41,196 nt of DNA from Lyngbya sp. CCAP 1446/10 (GTDB taxonomy: Bacteria > Cyanobacteriota > Cyanobacteriia > Cyanobacteriales > Microcoleaceae), in the NCBI RefSeq assembly GCF_026130175.1, contig NZ_JAIGNI010000053.1:1-41196 (forward strand), given 5' to 3'. The notes beneath the pieces were generated by a model. It saw nothing but the letters and a program-made list of their open reading frames with translations, was not told the DNA's origin and ran no database searches. Below, piece after piece: positions 31,626 to 39,975 of the stretch. The translations under genes were made by a program, and so were the position numbers. Position 1 is the first letter of the stretch. Every line of letters starts with the position of its first letter.

Positions 31626-34600
31626 AATCCCGTTAGAGTGAAGGCTGCCCAGTAATACGGATGTTGATAAGGTTGGTCTAATTCCATTTTAGCCAAGTTT
31701 TGCCGATTGCTTTTAAAGAATCGGCGCAGGCTAACTTCATCTTCAGAAAGTTCGCTGCTGTTTTCGGAAATCTTGTCAATTTCCCGCTGACACCAAGTGG
31801 CTAAATCTTCACCTGTGGCTGATTGCAGCCATTTTTGAGAATTTGCTAAAGCGACGGGTAGGGAATCGCCACCTTCTCGCCACCGTCGGTAAAAGTCTAT
31901 CATTAATAACGTACTCGCCCCGGATTCGACTGGCCACAGGGTACTGACGACACAGCCAACTCCCGCGCACATGAAACCGCTGATTAATCCTACATATTCG
32001 GCGAGAATTGTTTGTTTGTCTGTGACGGCGGTTTCGCAGGCGGAAAGGCAGATTAATTTGTAGTTACTGAGGTTGAGTTGGATGATTTCTTTAACTGTTA
32101 ATCGGTGAGTATCGCTTAAGTATAAAGTTGATTGTTGAGGATTGTCAAAATCATAGCTACCGTGTCCGGTAAAGTGAAAAATGTTGTGGGGCTGTGGCAA
32201 TAATTTGGTGACTTCATCGAGGGTAGCTTTGTCTTCTCCCCGTCGGGTAGGGTTGGGAAACATTCGGCAAATGATTTCGGATTCTATTTCGGCGGCTGGT
32301 AAAGGAAGCAATTTCTTTCGTTGGCCGTTTTCATCAATAATTATACTGTCGGGATTTTCAATACTGAGGATAGAGTTTTTATCGTTTATAGCCGAGGCCA
32401 GATCCCCCCTAGCCCCCCTTAAGAAGGGGGGGACAAGAGTGTTCAAAGTCTCCATTGTGCCGGGGGAGACAGGAGTGTTTAAAATCCCCGTTGTGTCGGG
32501 AGAAACCGGAGTGTTCAAAGTCCCCCTTCTTAAGGGGGATTTAGGGGGATCTGAACTTGGAGATAAGCGAGAAATTTCGGAATTCAACCGATGTTTTAAA
32601 TTCAGCCCAAATTGAGCGCTAGGCAAATAGGTAATCACAAATTCACTGCTAAATAAAGCATGAATTGGGAAGCGGTGCAAGTCGCGGTGAGGAATCAGAA
32701 TTAAGTTGGTAATGCCGTTTGATTGTAATTGCTGTTCGATGTGGGCAATCTGCAAAATATCTTTGAGGCGTGCAAAATTACTGGGCATTCCCGCGCGCCA
32801 AGCATGGTTTTGTTTATTGGCGTTTTCCTTGGATTTATCTTGATAATCGGCATATTGTTGATTCCATTTTTTTACCCATTCTTCAAATTCATCTGGGGAT
32901 TTGGTATAACAGTCTTCGGGTGACAGCAATCCATCGGATTTGATGATGAATGTTGTTAATGCTGCATCGCTGAGATGCCAGTAAATCGCGCAGGTTGTAG
33001 GATTGAGAAGTTGCTGAATTTGAGCGTGAGTGACTGTTGCTGCTGTCTCTTCTTGGTAATCGGGAATTGGTGAGGCGTTTAGCAGCCAAGACAGGCAGAC
33101 ATTTTTATCTTGTTCTGCGGTTTCTAAGGCTTCGATTAATTTGCCAGACTGAATCAAAATATTTACGGTTAATTGTTCAAACCTAACCAATTTGTCGGCG
33201 AGTTCTTCTTCGCTGAGTTGGGAATAGTTTTTATTTGTCAGTAAGCGATGCAATAAATCCGTTGCATCTCGCCGTAATTTTTCCGCTGCTTCGGTGTTTT
33301 TTACGCTAACTAAGGTTTTTATTAAATCCTGTAAGACTTCTAGATGCAATTTCAGGAAAGCTTCTTTAGTTAAAGTTTTGAGTGCTTTTTTGTAGCTGGT
33401 GGCGGCTTGACTCCGATAGGGGTGGTCAAATTTTATTTTCCCTTGACTATAGTGAGCATTTCCTAGTGCTTGATGCAGCTTTCCATATCCTTCGGGGTGG
33501 GTTTTTTCTTGGCAATACTGCAAGCCTGCTTCTAATGTGAATATTATTCCTTCATAGCCGCGTCGATTTAGGTTGGGATTTGAAATTGTTCGAGTTACTG
33601 GTGGAGAAGCCGGGAATTGTAGCTGCAACATTTCATAAATTAAGTGGTTATATCTACGTGCGCTTTCGACGGCAAAGCCCCGATTAATCCAGGCTTCGTG
33701 TAAATCTGGTTTGATTTCCAAAGCTTTGTCGTAGGATGCGATCGCCTCTTCTAACTTTCCTAAATTATACATTACACCGCCCCGATTGTTCCAGGCTTCG
33801 TGTAAATCTGGTTTGATTTCCAAAGCTTTGTCGAAGGATGCGATCGCCTCTTCTAATCTGCCTAAATTATCCAGTGCAATGCCCCGATTGCACCAGGCTT
33901 CGTGTTTATCTGGTTTGAATTCTAAAGCTTTGTCGAAGGATGCGATCGCCTCTTCTAACTTTCCTAAATAACGCAGTGCAATGCCCCGATTGCACCAGGC
34001 TTCATGTTTATCTGGTTTGAATTTTAAAGCTTTGTCGAAGGATGCGATCGCCTCTTCTAACTTTCTTGAATAACGCAGTGCAACGCCCCGATTGTACCAG
34101 GCATCGTGATAATCTGGTTTGATTTCTAAAGCTTTGTCGAAGGATGCGATCGCCTCTTCTAACTTTCCTAAATAACGCAGTGCATGGCCCCGATTGTTCC
34201 AGGCTAACTCACAGTCTGGTTTGATTGCTAAAGCTTTGTCGAAGGATGCGATCGCCTCTTCAAACTTTTCTAAAGTATACAGTACAACTGCACGATTGTT
34301 CCAGGCTGTGTCATGGTCTGGTTTGATTTCTAAAGCTTTGTCGAAGGATGCGATCGCTCCTTCATAATCCTTTTTATCTAATTGCTCATTTCCTAGCTTT
34401 TTCCAAGCCTCAGCCTCTCCATCAACTTCCCCTTCTCCCTCACCCTCCCCAACCGAAGATATACGAAACTTAACTAATATCTCCCGCCCAACTTTCCCCG
34501 CCGCCTCTCCCAATTCCCCGCCACAAATTCTACTCAACAACTCCAGCCGCCGCGCCAATTCCTGAAGCGATGCCGCCGAATCCGTAGAGGCGGTGTCTCC

Positions 34601-34885
34601 GTGCCCGCCCTCTTCAGTTGTTTCTCGATCAATTGCTAACAATCTGTCCCCAAACCGTCGCAACCAGTCGGCTAATTCAGTATCTCTGAGGCGTTTTGCG
34701 AGTAAAAATTCCGTAACATCGCCACTCCCCCAGCCGGCATTTACCCCTTCCAGGAGTTCCATCAACTTCGCCTCAAATTCGGCATCCGTCAGAGTTGGAG
34801 GCTGGTGAGGCGTTGAAATCGGGCGATTTGTTCCGAAGATTCGCTGAATTAATTGTTTGAGGAATTGCCAGATTTTGTCAAACAT
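31622..34885 (-). CDS. TPR-CHAT caspase-like protease, first gene of a three-gene operon
   Basis: A 1087-residue protein. Residues 1-150 begin with an amphipathic helix (FDKIWQFLKQLIQRIFG) and a helical region of adaptor type. Seven near-identical 34-residue TPR units (AIASFDKALEIKPD pattern) plus a partial eighth fill about 155-400, followed by more divergent helical repeats to about 600. The C-terminal CHAT domain (about 640-1087) keeps the catalytic dyad: H908 in FHFTGHGSYDF and C950 in CLSACETAV, so it looks active. In this clan TPR arrays sense partners and the CHAT domain cuts target proteins. A palindromic dispersed element is read in frame at residues about 778-831, inside the CHAT domain between its first strand region and the LPLPAAEIESE segment. 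This is a loop position likely to be tolerated. Confidence 0.9.
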   Translation of the reverse strand: MFDKIWQFLKQLIQRIFGTNRPISTPHQPPTLTDAEFEAKLMELLEGVNAGWGSGDVTEFLLAKRLRDTELADWLRRFGDRLLAIDRETTEEGGHGDTASTDSAASLQELARRLELLSRICGGELGEAAGKVGREILVKFRISSVGEGEGEGEVDGEAEAWKKLGNEQLDKKDYEGAIASFDKALEIKPDHDTAWNNRAVVLYTLEKFEEAIASFDKALAIKPDCELAWNNRGHALRYLGKLEEAIASFDKALEIKPDYHDAWYNRGVALRYSRKLEEAIASFDKALKFKPDKHEAWCNRGIALRYLGKLEEAIASFDKALEFKPDKHEAWCNRGIALDNLGRLEEAIASFDKALEIKPDLHEAWNNRGGVMYNLGKLEEAIASYDKALEIKPDLHEAWINRGFAVESARRYNHLIYEMLQLQFPASPPVTRTISNPNLNRRGYEGIIFTLEAGLQYCQEKTHPEGYGKLHQALGNAHYSQGKIKFDHPYRSQAATSYKKALKTLTKEAFLKLHLEVLQDLIKTLVSVKNTEAAEKLRRDATDLLHRLLTNKNYSQLSEEELADKLVRFEQLTVNILIQSGKLIEALETAEQDKNVCLSWLLNASPIPDYQEETAATVTHAQIQQLLNPTTCAIYWHLSDAALTTFIIKSDGLLSPEDCYTKSPDEFEEWVKKWNQQYADYQDKSKENANKQNHAWRAGMPSNFARLKDILQIAHIEQQLQSNGITNLILIPHRDLHRFPIHALFSSEFVITYLPSAQFGLNLKHRLNSEISRLSPSSDPPKSPLRRGTLNTPVSPDTTGILNTPVSPGTMETLNTLVPPFLRGARGDLASAINDKNSILSIENPDSIIIDENGQRKKLLPLPAAEIESEIICRMFPNPTRRGEDKATLDEVTKLLPQPHNIFHFTGHGSYDFDNPQQSTLYLSDTHRLTVKEIIQLNLSNYKLICLSACETAVTDKQTILAEYVGLISGFMCAGVGCVVSTLWPVESGASTLLMIDFYRRWREGGDSLPVALANSQKWLQSATGEDLATWCQREIDKISENSSELSEDEVSLRRFFKSNRQNLAKMELDQPYQHPYYWAAFTLTGL
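32393..32553. mobile_element. Palindromic dispersed element translated in frame inside the CHAT gene
   Basis: Left end CGAGGCCAGATCCCCCCTAG (32393-32412) is identical to the left end of the intergenic element at 35069. The right end GGGGGATTTAGGGGGATCTG (about 32534-32553) matches its right end until the last bases. The interior holds a partial 36-bp tandem repeat (GTGTTCAAAGTC / GTGTTTAAAATC / GTGTTCAAAGTC). On the minus strand it encodes DPPKSPLRRGTLNTPVSPDT and following, with three LNT(P/L)V units, then VPPFLRGARGDL, and contains no stop codon. Confidence 0.88.
33680..34400. repeat. 102-bp tandem repeats encoding TPR units, each with a HIP1 octamer
   Basis: GCGATCGC occurs at 33738, 33840, 33942, 34044, 34146, 34248 and 34350, an exact 102-bp (34-codon) spacing. 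It encodes the Ala-Ile-Ala of AIASF in each TPR. Flanking bases (AAGCTTTGTCGAAGGAT) are nearly identical between units, indicating recent duplication or gene conversion. Confidence 0.95.
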
Positions 34886-35252
34886 TGATGCGGTTTTGGG
34901 GTGACAATGTTTTTATTATAGAGCAAGTCTGTGGTTGAAACCGCGTAACATAATATCAACAGGACTTACGCATCAAGGCCAAAGAAACCGGGTTTTTCAC
35001 CTAGTCTGCTGGCTAATACAAATAATTTTCGTAAAAAAACCCGGTTTCTGAATACTGCTGTCTATCGCCGAGGCCAGATCCCCCCTAGCCCCCCTTGAAA
35101 AAGGGGGGGACAAGAATGTTCTCAAAGTCAACCCCTACTCCCCTTCTTAAGGGGGATTTAGGGGGATCTGGCCTCGCGTCTAAACGAGAGATACAAAAGT
35201 TTTCAGGCTTAAGTTGACACATATCGGCAATGCTTTTTACATATATTATCTA
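34886..35252. other. Repeat-filled gap upstream of the TPR-CHAT operon
   Basis: The operon promoter must lie close to 34886-34930; ATTATAGAGC near 34915 is the only AT-rich candidate. GGTTGAAACCGCG (34933) is a fragment of the repeat seen at 7583. ACAGGACTTACGCA (about 34960) and the AGAAACCGGGTTTTT (34983-34997)/AAAAACCCGGTTTCT (35035-35049) pair form a palindromic element related to 10799-10899. A second element follows at 35069-35176. No gene is seen. Confidence 0.7.
35069..35176. mobile_element. 108-bp palindromic element with 16-bp terminal inverted repeats
   Basis: CGAGGCCAGATCCCCC (35069-35084) and GGGGGATCTGGCCTCG (35161-35176) are perfect inverted repeats. The interior has CCCCCTTGAAAAAGGGGG and ACTCCCCTTCTTAAGGGGGA hairpins. 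It is the best-preserved copy of the family also at 15449 and 32393. No coding capacity. Confidence 0.88.
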
Positions 35253-38200
35253 TCAATTCAAAGCTGGCGCTGTTCCTTTTATGGGTATCACAATTGCGGG
35301 TTTATTAGTAGATTTTGGCTGAAAAAGTGCCTTAAGTGCGGCATCAAGAGTTTCGGCCATCACAATCCGATTTTCGTAGGCAACAATCACTCTGACTAAG
35401 GTTGGCAAACTATTGCGTTCTGCCTCTAAATATAGAGGTTCCACATACAACAAAGATTGTTCGATCGGAATTACTAATAAATTGCCTTGAATCGCCTTTG
35501 AACCCTGCCGATTCCAGAGAGATATTTGTTCGGAAATCACCGGATCTTGGTTAATCAAAGCTTCTATCTGTTCCGGGCCATAAACTAATCGCTGTTTGGG
35601 AAATTGGTACAGCAGCAATTTACCATAATCATCGTCGTCCGATCGCCCTGCAATCCAAGCAATTAAATTATTACGACTGACTGGCGTAAATGGCAATAGC
35701 AAAATAAACTCTTCTGATGTTTCCGTCGGCAGTTTCGTAATCAAATAATACGGTGCTACAGGCTGCTGTTCGCCACCATAAATCTCATTGGGAACTCGCC
35801 ACAAATCCTCCCGATTGTAAAATACCTGCGGGTCTTCCATGTGATAAGTTAACAACCGTTCCGATTGAACGTTCAACAAATCTACGGGATATCTAATGTG
35901 TTTGCGAAGAGCCGGAGGCATTTTGTCAAGGGGTTTGAACATTCCAGGAAAGATAGCCATCCAACTTTTGATAATCGGATCGGAGGGATTGGCAACATAA
36001 AACTCAACAGACCCGTTGTAGGCATCAATGACGACTTTTACGGAGTTGCGGATGTAGTTAAATTCATTTTGACCCGGATCTGAATACGGGTAACGATCGC
36101 TCGCTGTATAGGCATCGATAATCCAGTAAAGATAGTTAGGAGGCTTGTTATTAGTTTTTGAGAAAGAAAGCTGAAATTTTTTGCCATTTTTATCGTTGTT
36201 TTTTTCTATATCATCTTTAGTAAGATTGGCGTTTGCTACTACCAAATACGGGTCGGAATCGTAGCGCAAAAAAGGAGCGATCGCCCGGACTCTTTTGTTA
36301 ATGTTTCGGCGGTACAATAATTTAGTTTCTGGCGTGAAATTGCGGGTTAGCGCCATTTGCCAATTTTTGAGATAACTAGCAAACAGCAAGCGCCGCCATA
36401 TAGAACCGATCGCAATTCCGCCCCTACCGCTGTAATTGTTGTAAACATTTTCTTCACCGCTGGGATAGTCGAATTCCTTGACTTGTGTGGGTGTCATCAC
36501 GTCTGTATCGGTGATAGCGCCGTAGTAAATGCGCGGATAGCCGATCGGGAGACTCATCCGAATTCGATCGCTAGTTATATCTAAAGCAGTCTCTCCTGTC
36601 TCGGCTGGAACTCCAATATCTTTAACAAAATAATCGGGTAAACCGCCGACACCGACTGTGTTTACCGGAGAAAGAGTAAAGCCGTAACCGTGCGTGTACA
36701 CCAGATGTTCGTTCACCCAAGTTTGAGCTTCCGGCGCAACTGCTGTATAATCTAGTTCCCGCGCCGCCAGAATTACTTGCTGGCTTTCAGTTTCTCCCTT
36801 TTTTGCGGTTTTCTTTTTGATTGTGTAGCGATCGATATCCGCATCAGGAAATGTATAATACGGTCTGATTTGTTGTAACTGTCGGTTGGTTTGCAGCAGC
36901 GGCCGCTTGTCCCACAGCCGGATGTTGCTAACAGTTAGTTGATTTCTTTCTAAGTCTTCATATGTAAGTTTCCCGGCTGGATCGAAAGTTTTTATCTCAA
37001 TTTTTTTGATATCAAATGCTGCTTGAGTAAAGGCAATGCTGCGCTGGATGTACGGCTGTTCTCGCGCTAATTCGTTGGGTCTTACTATCAGTTGCTGCAC
37101 AACTTTTGGCAGCAGCAAACCTCCCAAACAACTTAAAGCTAGCCATCCCAAAATAATCTTTTTGATGAGTTGATTGGGAATTGTGAATTGCCAAACCTGC
37201 CACAGCATCAAAAGTGCGATCGCCCCAGCCAAGATACTCAAAAATCCATAGACAGGCAGTCGCACGGTCACGTCTGCATAATTCGCCCCATAGGTAACGT
37301 CTCCCCGCGAATACAGCAATGCGTAGCGCCCCAGCCAGTACCGGAGTGTGGTGGCTAGCATCAAAGCTGCTCCCAAGCCGTATAAGTGCCGCTGTTGCGA
37401 TCGCGAAAACCCCAAAAATATCCCTTGACTCAGGCTATTTCTCGACAGCAAATATGTTAAAGCACAAGATACTAAACTGTACAAAAATAGAACTGTCAAC
37501 CAAAAGCTTAGCAACTCTAAGATTGGGAAAGTAAATACATAAAAGCTAATATTTTGGTTAAAAAGAGGGTCGGTTGTGTTAAAATTACTAGGGTGGAAAT
37601 ATTGTAAAACTTTTGTCCAACGACTAGCGGCAATTAGCCCGATCGCCAAACTGAGCAAAAGGGCGATCGCCCGCAGCCAAAAACCCGGCTTAATTACCAC
37701 AGCTAACATCAGCCCCAGCAGCAAGCTCAACTGCCACCAGTTAGAAAATAGCTGCACCGCCTTAAGCTGGATTGACTCAAATCCGAATTGAATTGGCGGT
37801 GTAGACAAACCACCAACTATCCTAAAATCGGCGATACTATCAGCAGCTAAGATTCCACAGTGGATTATTGTTAAAATTGCGATCGCACTTAATCCCAATA
37901 CCGCCAACAGCAGCCAGGGAAAGGTAATTTGAGATTTAGCAGCAGGTAGTTGAGGATTTTTCCCAGTGTTGAGCACATTTTTTAATGCGATCGACTGGCC
38001 CAAAACAGGTGATTTGATGTTTTCGGTGGGATGTTGCAGGCGGCTGGCTAGGGCTAAATTTCCCAGTAAAAACGCGGAAGATGCAGAAAGTGCGATCGCC
38101 CCCAGCAGCCCCTGAGTTTTCAGCTTTAACAGCAAAACCTGAAGATATCCAACTTCCTGAAACCAGAGAATTTCTGCCGCAATCCGGGATAAAAACTCAA

Positions 38201-38258
38201 AAAATAACCACAGCCCTACAAGCAATAAAATTAGTTGAAAAATTCGCTTAATAGTCAT
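35253..38258 (-). CDS. UPF0182 family large membrane protein
   Basis: A 1001-residue protein with an N-terminal membrane domain of about seven to eight helices (for example IFQLILLLVGLWLFFEFLSR, IILGWLALSCLGGLLLPKVV) up to residue ~390. A long extracytoplasmic domain follows, with the family blocks LVVRPNELAREQPYIQRSIA-like (here IVRPNELAREQPYIQRSIAF), NTVGVGGLPDYFVKDIGV and DPYLVVANANLTKDDI. UPF0182 proteins occur in cyanobacteria and actinobacteria, and their function is not established. The length is at the upper end of the family. The final residues (KPAIVIPIKGTAPALN) are polar. It stands alone between repeat clusters on both sides. Confidence 0.9.
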   Translation of the reverse strand: MTIKRIFQLILLLVGLWLFFEFLSRIAAEILWFQEVGYLQVLLLKLKTQGLLGAIALSASSAFLLGNLALASRLQHPTENIKSPVLGQSIALKNVLNTGKNPQLPAAKSQITFPWLLLAVLGLSAIAILTIIHCGILAADSIADFRIVGGLSTPPIQFGFESIQLKAVQLFSNWWQLSLLLGLMLAVVIKPGFWLRAIALLLSLAIGLIAASRWTKVLQYFHPSNFNTTDPLFNQNISFYVFTFPILELLSFWLTVLFLYSLVSCALTYLLSRNSLSQGIFLGFSRSQQRHLYGLGAALMLATTLRYWLGRYALLYSRGDVTYGANYADVTVRLPVYGFLSILAGAIALLMLWQVWQFTIPNQLIKKIILGWLALSCLGGLLLPKVVQQLIVRPNELAREQPYIQRSIAFTQAAFDIKKIEIKTFDPAGKLTYEDLERNQLTVSNIRLWDKRPLLQTNRQLQQIRPYYTFPDADIDRYTIKKKTAKKGETESQQVILAARELDYTAVAPEAQTWVNEHLVYTHGYGFTLSPVNTVGVGGLPDYFVKDIGVPAETGETALDITSDRIRMSLPIGYPRIYYGAITDTDVMTPTQVKEFDYPSGEENVYNNYSGRGGIAIGSIWRRLLFASYLKNWQMALTRNFTPETKLLYRRNINKRVRAIAPFLRYDSDPYLVVANANLTKDDIEKNNDKNGKKFQLSFSKTNNKPPNYLYWIIDAYTASDRYPYSDPGQNEFNYIRNSVKVVIDAYNGSVEFYVANPSDPIIKSWMAIFPGMFKPLDKMPPALRKHIRYPVDLLNVQSERLLTYHMEDPQVFYNREDLWRVPNEIYGGEQQPVAPYYLITKLPTETSEEFILLLPFTPVSRNNLIAWIAGRSDDDDYGKLLLYQFPKQRLVYGPEQIEALINQDPVISEQISLWNRQGSKAIQGNLLVIPIEQSLLYVEPLYLEAERNSLPTLVRVIVAYENRIVMAETLDAALKALFQPKSTNKPAIVIPIKGTAPALN

Positions 38259-38279
38259 TAGTTGTTAATCATTAAAACT

Positions 38280-38379
38280 GGTTCCAATGCAGAGCCTTGG
38301 AACCGATATCCAGAGGCTCTGCCTCATCCAAAAATGGAGGCAGAGCCTCCATATCTGCGTTACCAGGCACAGCCTGGTA
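38280..38379. repeat. Cluster of four hairpins of the GGC-AGA-GCC family
   Basis: GGTTCCAA/TTGGAACC (38280-38304), GAGGC TCT GCCTC (about 38313-38325), GGAGGC AGA GCCTCC (38336-38350) and TACCAGGC ACA GCCTGGTA (38361-38379) follow each other. The same units occur at 15383-15427. Likely REP-like dispersed repeats. Confidence 0.85.
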
Positions 38380-38455
38380 ACAAATAAAAAGAAACCTTGT
38401 TACTTTCTCAGCAAATAGGTAAGCCCTAATTACATTAAAAGCTGATGCCAAACAT

Positions 38456-38525
38456 CACCAATGACTAATGACTAATGACAACCGCCAACTGTCAACTGTC
38501 AACTGTCAACTGTCAACTGTCAACT
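38456..38525. repeat. Heptamer array (GACTAAT)n and (TCAACTG)n ending in the hemA stop codon
   Basis: GACTAAT-type units are followed by CCAACTG and five TCAACTG copies. The last copy runs into CTA (38524-38526), the complement of the hemA stop codon TAG. Confidence 0.9.
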
Positions 38526-39816
38526 AGCTATACTGCTGATTCACATCCACATCCAAATTAAACAACACTTGCAAAGTCTGCATCGCTTGTCGGCGCGCTT
38601 CAATATCCTGCTGCGCGCGTAACTGCACCATCGGATCGTGCAAAATCTTATTCACAATCCCTCTTGTTAAAGATTCAATCACATCTTGATGTTTCTCCGA
38701 AAATTCAGAGCCCAGACGCGATAAAGCTTTTTCTAACTCTTGTTCCCGAATCAATTCGATTTTATCCCGCAAACAGCTAATAGTCGGAACAGTTTCGAGA
38801 CTACGCAACCAGACATCGTAAGCCTCTACTTCCTGTTCCAGCAGCCCCTCAGCTTCCATTGCCATTTTGCGGCGAGTTTCGTGATTTTGAGCTACCACTG
38901 CTTTTAAGTCGTCTACATTAAACGATCGCACATTCGCCAATTCGTTCGCATCAGCATCGACGTTGCGCGGCACAGAAATATCCATCAACATCAAAGAGCG
39001 ATGCTGGTCTAAAACAGCTTCTAATTTAGCTTTATTTAACAACGGAACTGTAGCAGCCGTACAGGTAAACACCAAATCAGAATCGGCAATTACCTGCATC
39101 ATGTCCGACAGCAGATGCAGGTGCAATTGGGCATCTTTAAACTGATCGGCTAACTCCTGGCCACCGCGCATCGATCGATTGACGATCGCAATATGGCTCG
39201 CTCCTTTCGACAGCAAATGCTGCACCAACAAGCGCGACATCTTCCCTGCACCGATAATCGCAATCCGGCTGGTGGCTAAATGCTGACCTTTCATGTGAGC
39301 TAATTCTGCCGCCGCCGAAGAAATCGAAACCGCACCAGTACCAATGCTAGTTTCCGTGCGAACACGCTTCCCGGCTGTAAGAGCTTGCTTAAATAAGCGT
39401 TCTAAAATTCTGCCAACACCTTTGTACTGCTGGGCGAGTTTGTGAGTTTGTTTCACCTGAGCCAAAATTTGTCCTTCTCCCAGCACCAAACTGTCGAGGC
39501 CAGCAGACACTCGCATCAAGTGCATCACCGCATCTTCGTGCAGCAAAATGAACAGGTGAGGGCGCAAAGACTGCAAAGGAACTTTACTGCATTCCGAAAG
39601 GAACTGAATCACCTCTCGCACCCCAGGCTCTGACTCGGTGGTAACGATATAAATTTCTAAGCGGTTGCAAGTGCTGAGGATGGCAACTTCTTGAATGTGG
39701 GGGTAGCCGCGCAATTGGGCGATCGCCGCTTCAATCTTCTGTTCTGGAATGCTGAGTTTTTCGCGAACTTCAACCGGCGCTGTTTTGTGGCTGAGACCTA
39801 TGACGGCAATATTCAT
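38524..39816 (-). CDS. hemA: Glutamyl-tRNA reductase
   Basis: A 430-residue enzyme that reduces glutamyl-tRNA(Glu) to glutamate-1-semialdehyde with NADPH, the committed and regulated step of tetrapyrrole synthesis. The N-terminal catalytic domain has the nucleophile C50 in [27 protein letters not shown] and [13 protein letters not shown] precede the NADPH-binding fold ([20 protein letters not shown]). [18 protein letters not shown] and the C-terminal dimerisation helices ([18 protein letters not shown]) are present. Length and motifs are complete. The ATG at 39814-39816 starts the conserved [20 protein letters not shown]. Its stop codon lies in the edge of a heptamer array. Confidence 0.97.
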   Translation of the reverse strand: MNIAVIGLSHKTAPVEVREKLSIPEQKIEAAIAQLRGYPHIQEVAILSTCNRLEIYIVTTESEPGVREVIQFLSECSKVPLQSLRPHLFILLHEDAVMHLMRVSAGLDSLVLGEGQILAQVKQTHKLAQQYKGVGRILERLFKQALTAGKRVRTETSIGTGAVSISSAAAELAHMKGQHLATSRIAIIGAGKMSRLLVQHLLSKGASHIAIVNRSMRGGQELADQFKDAQLHLHLLSDMMQVIADSDLVFTCTAATVPLLNKAKLEAVLDQHRSLMLMDISVPRNVDADANELANVRSFNVDDLKAVVAQNHETRRKMAMEAEGLLEQEVEAYDVWLRSLETVPTISCLRDKIELIREQELEKALSRLGSEFSEKHQDVIESLTRGIVNKILHDPMVQLRAQQDIEARRQAMQTLQVLFNLDVDVNQQYS

Positions 39817-39975
39817 ATCTGTGATTTGTCACTATTTATTTCTTAGTTATCAACAGTCACCTGTGATTAATTCTTAGTTTATCGCTAATTTCTAATCATC
39901 GGTGACTGTCAACGGTTAGCGGTGAAAAATTAACATTTCAAAATTAACTGTTAACTCTTAACCTTTAACTAATGA

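Noticed and set aside
32181..32615. A 144-codon plus-strand frame opposite the CHAT domain
   Set aside because: It overlaps the repeat element and the catalytic region of the CHAT gene. Its composition reflects the repeat and not a protein.
29783..34885. Type III-E CRISPR (Craspase) locus because of TPR-CHAT
   Set aside because: No gRAMP/Cas7-11, Cas1 or repeat-spacer array is present in the window.
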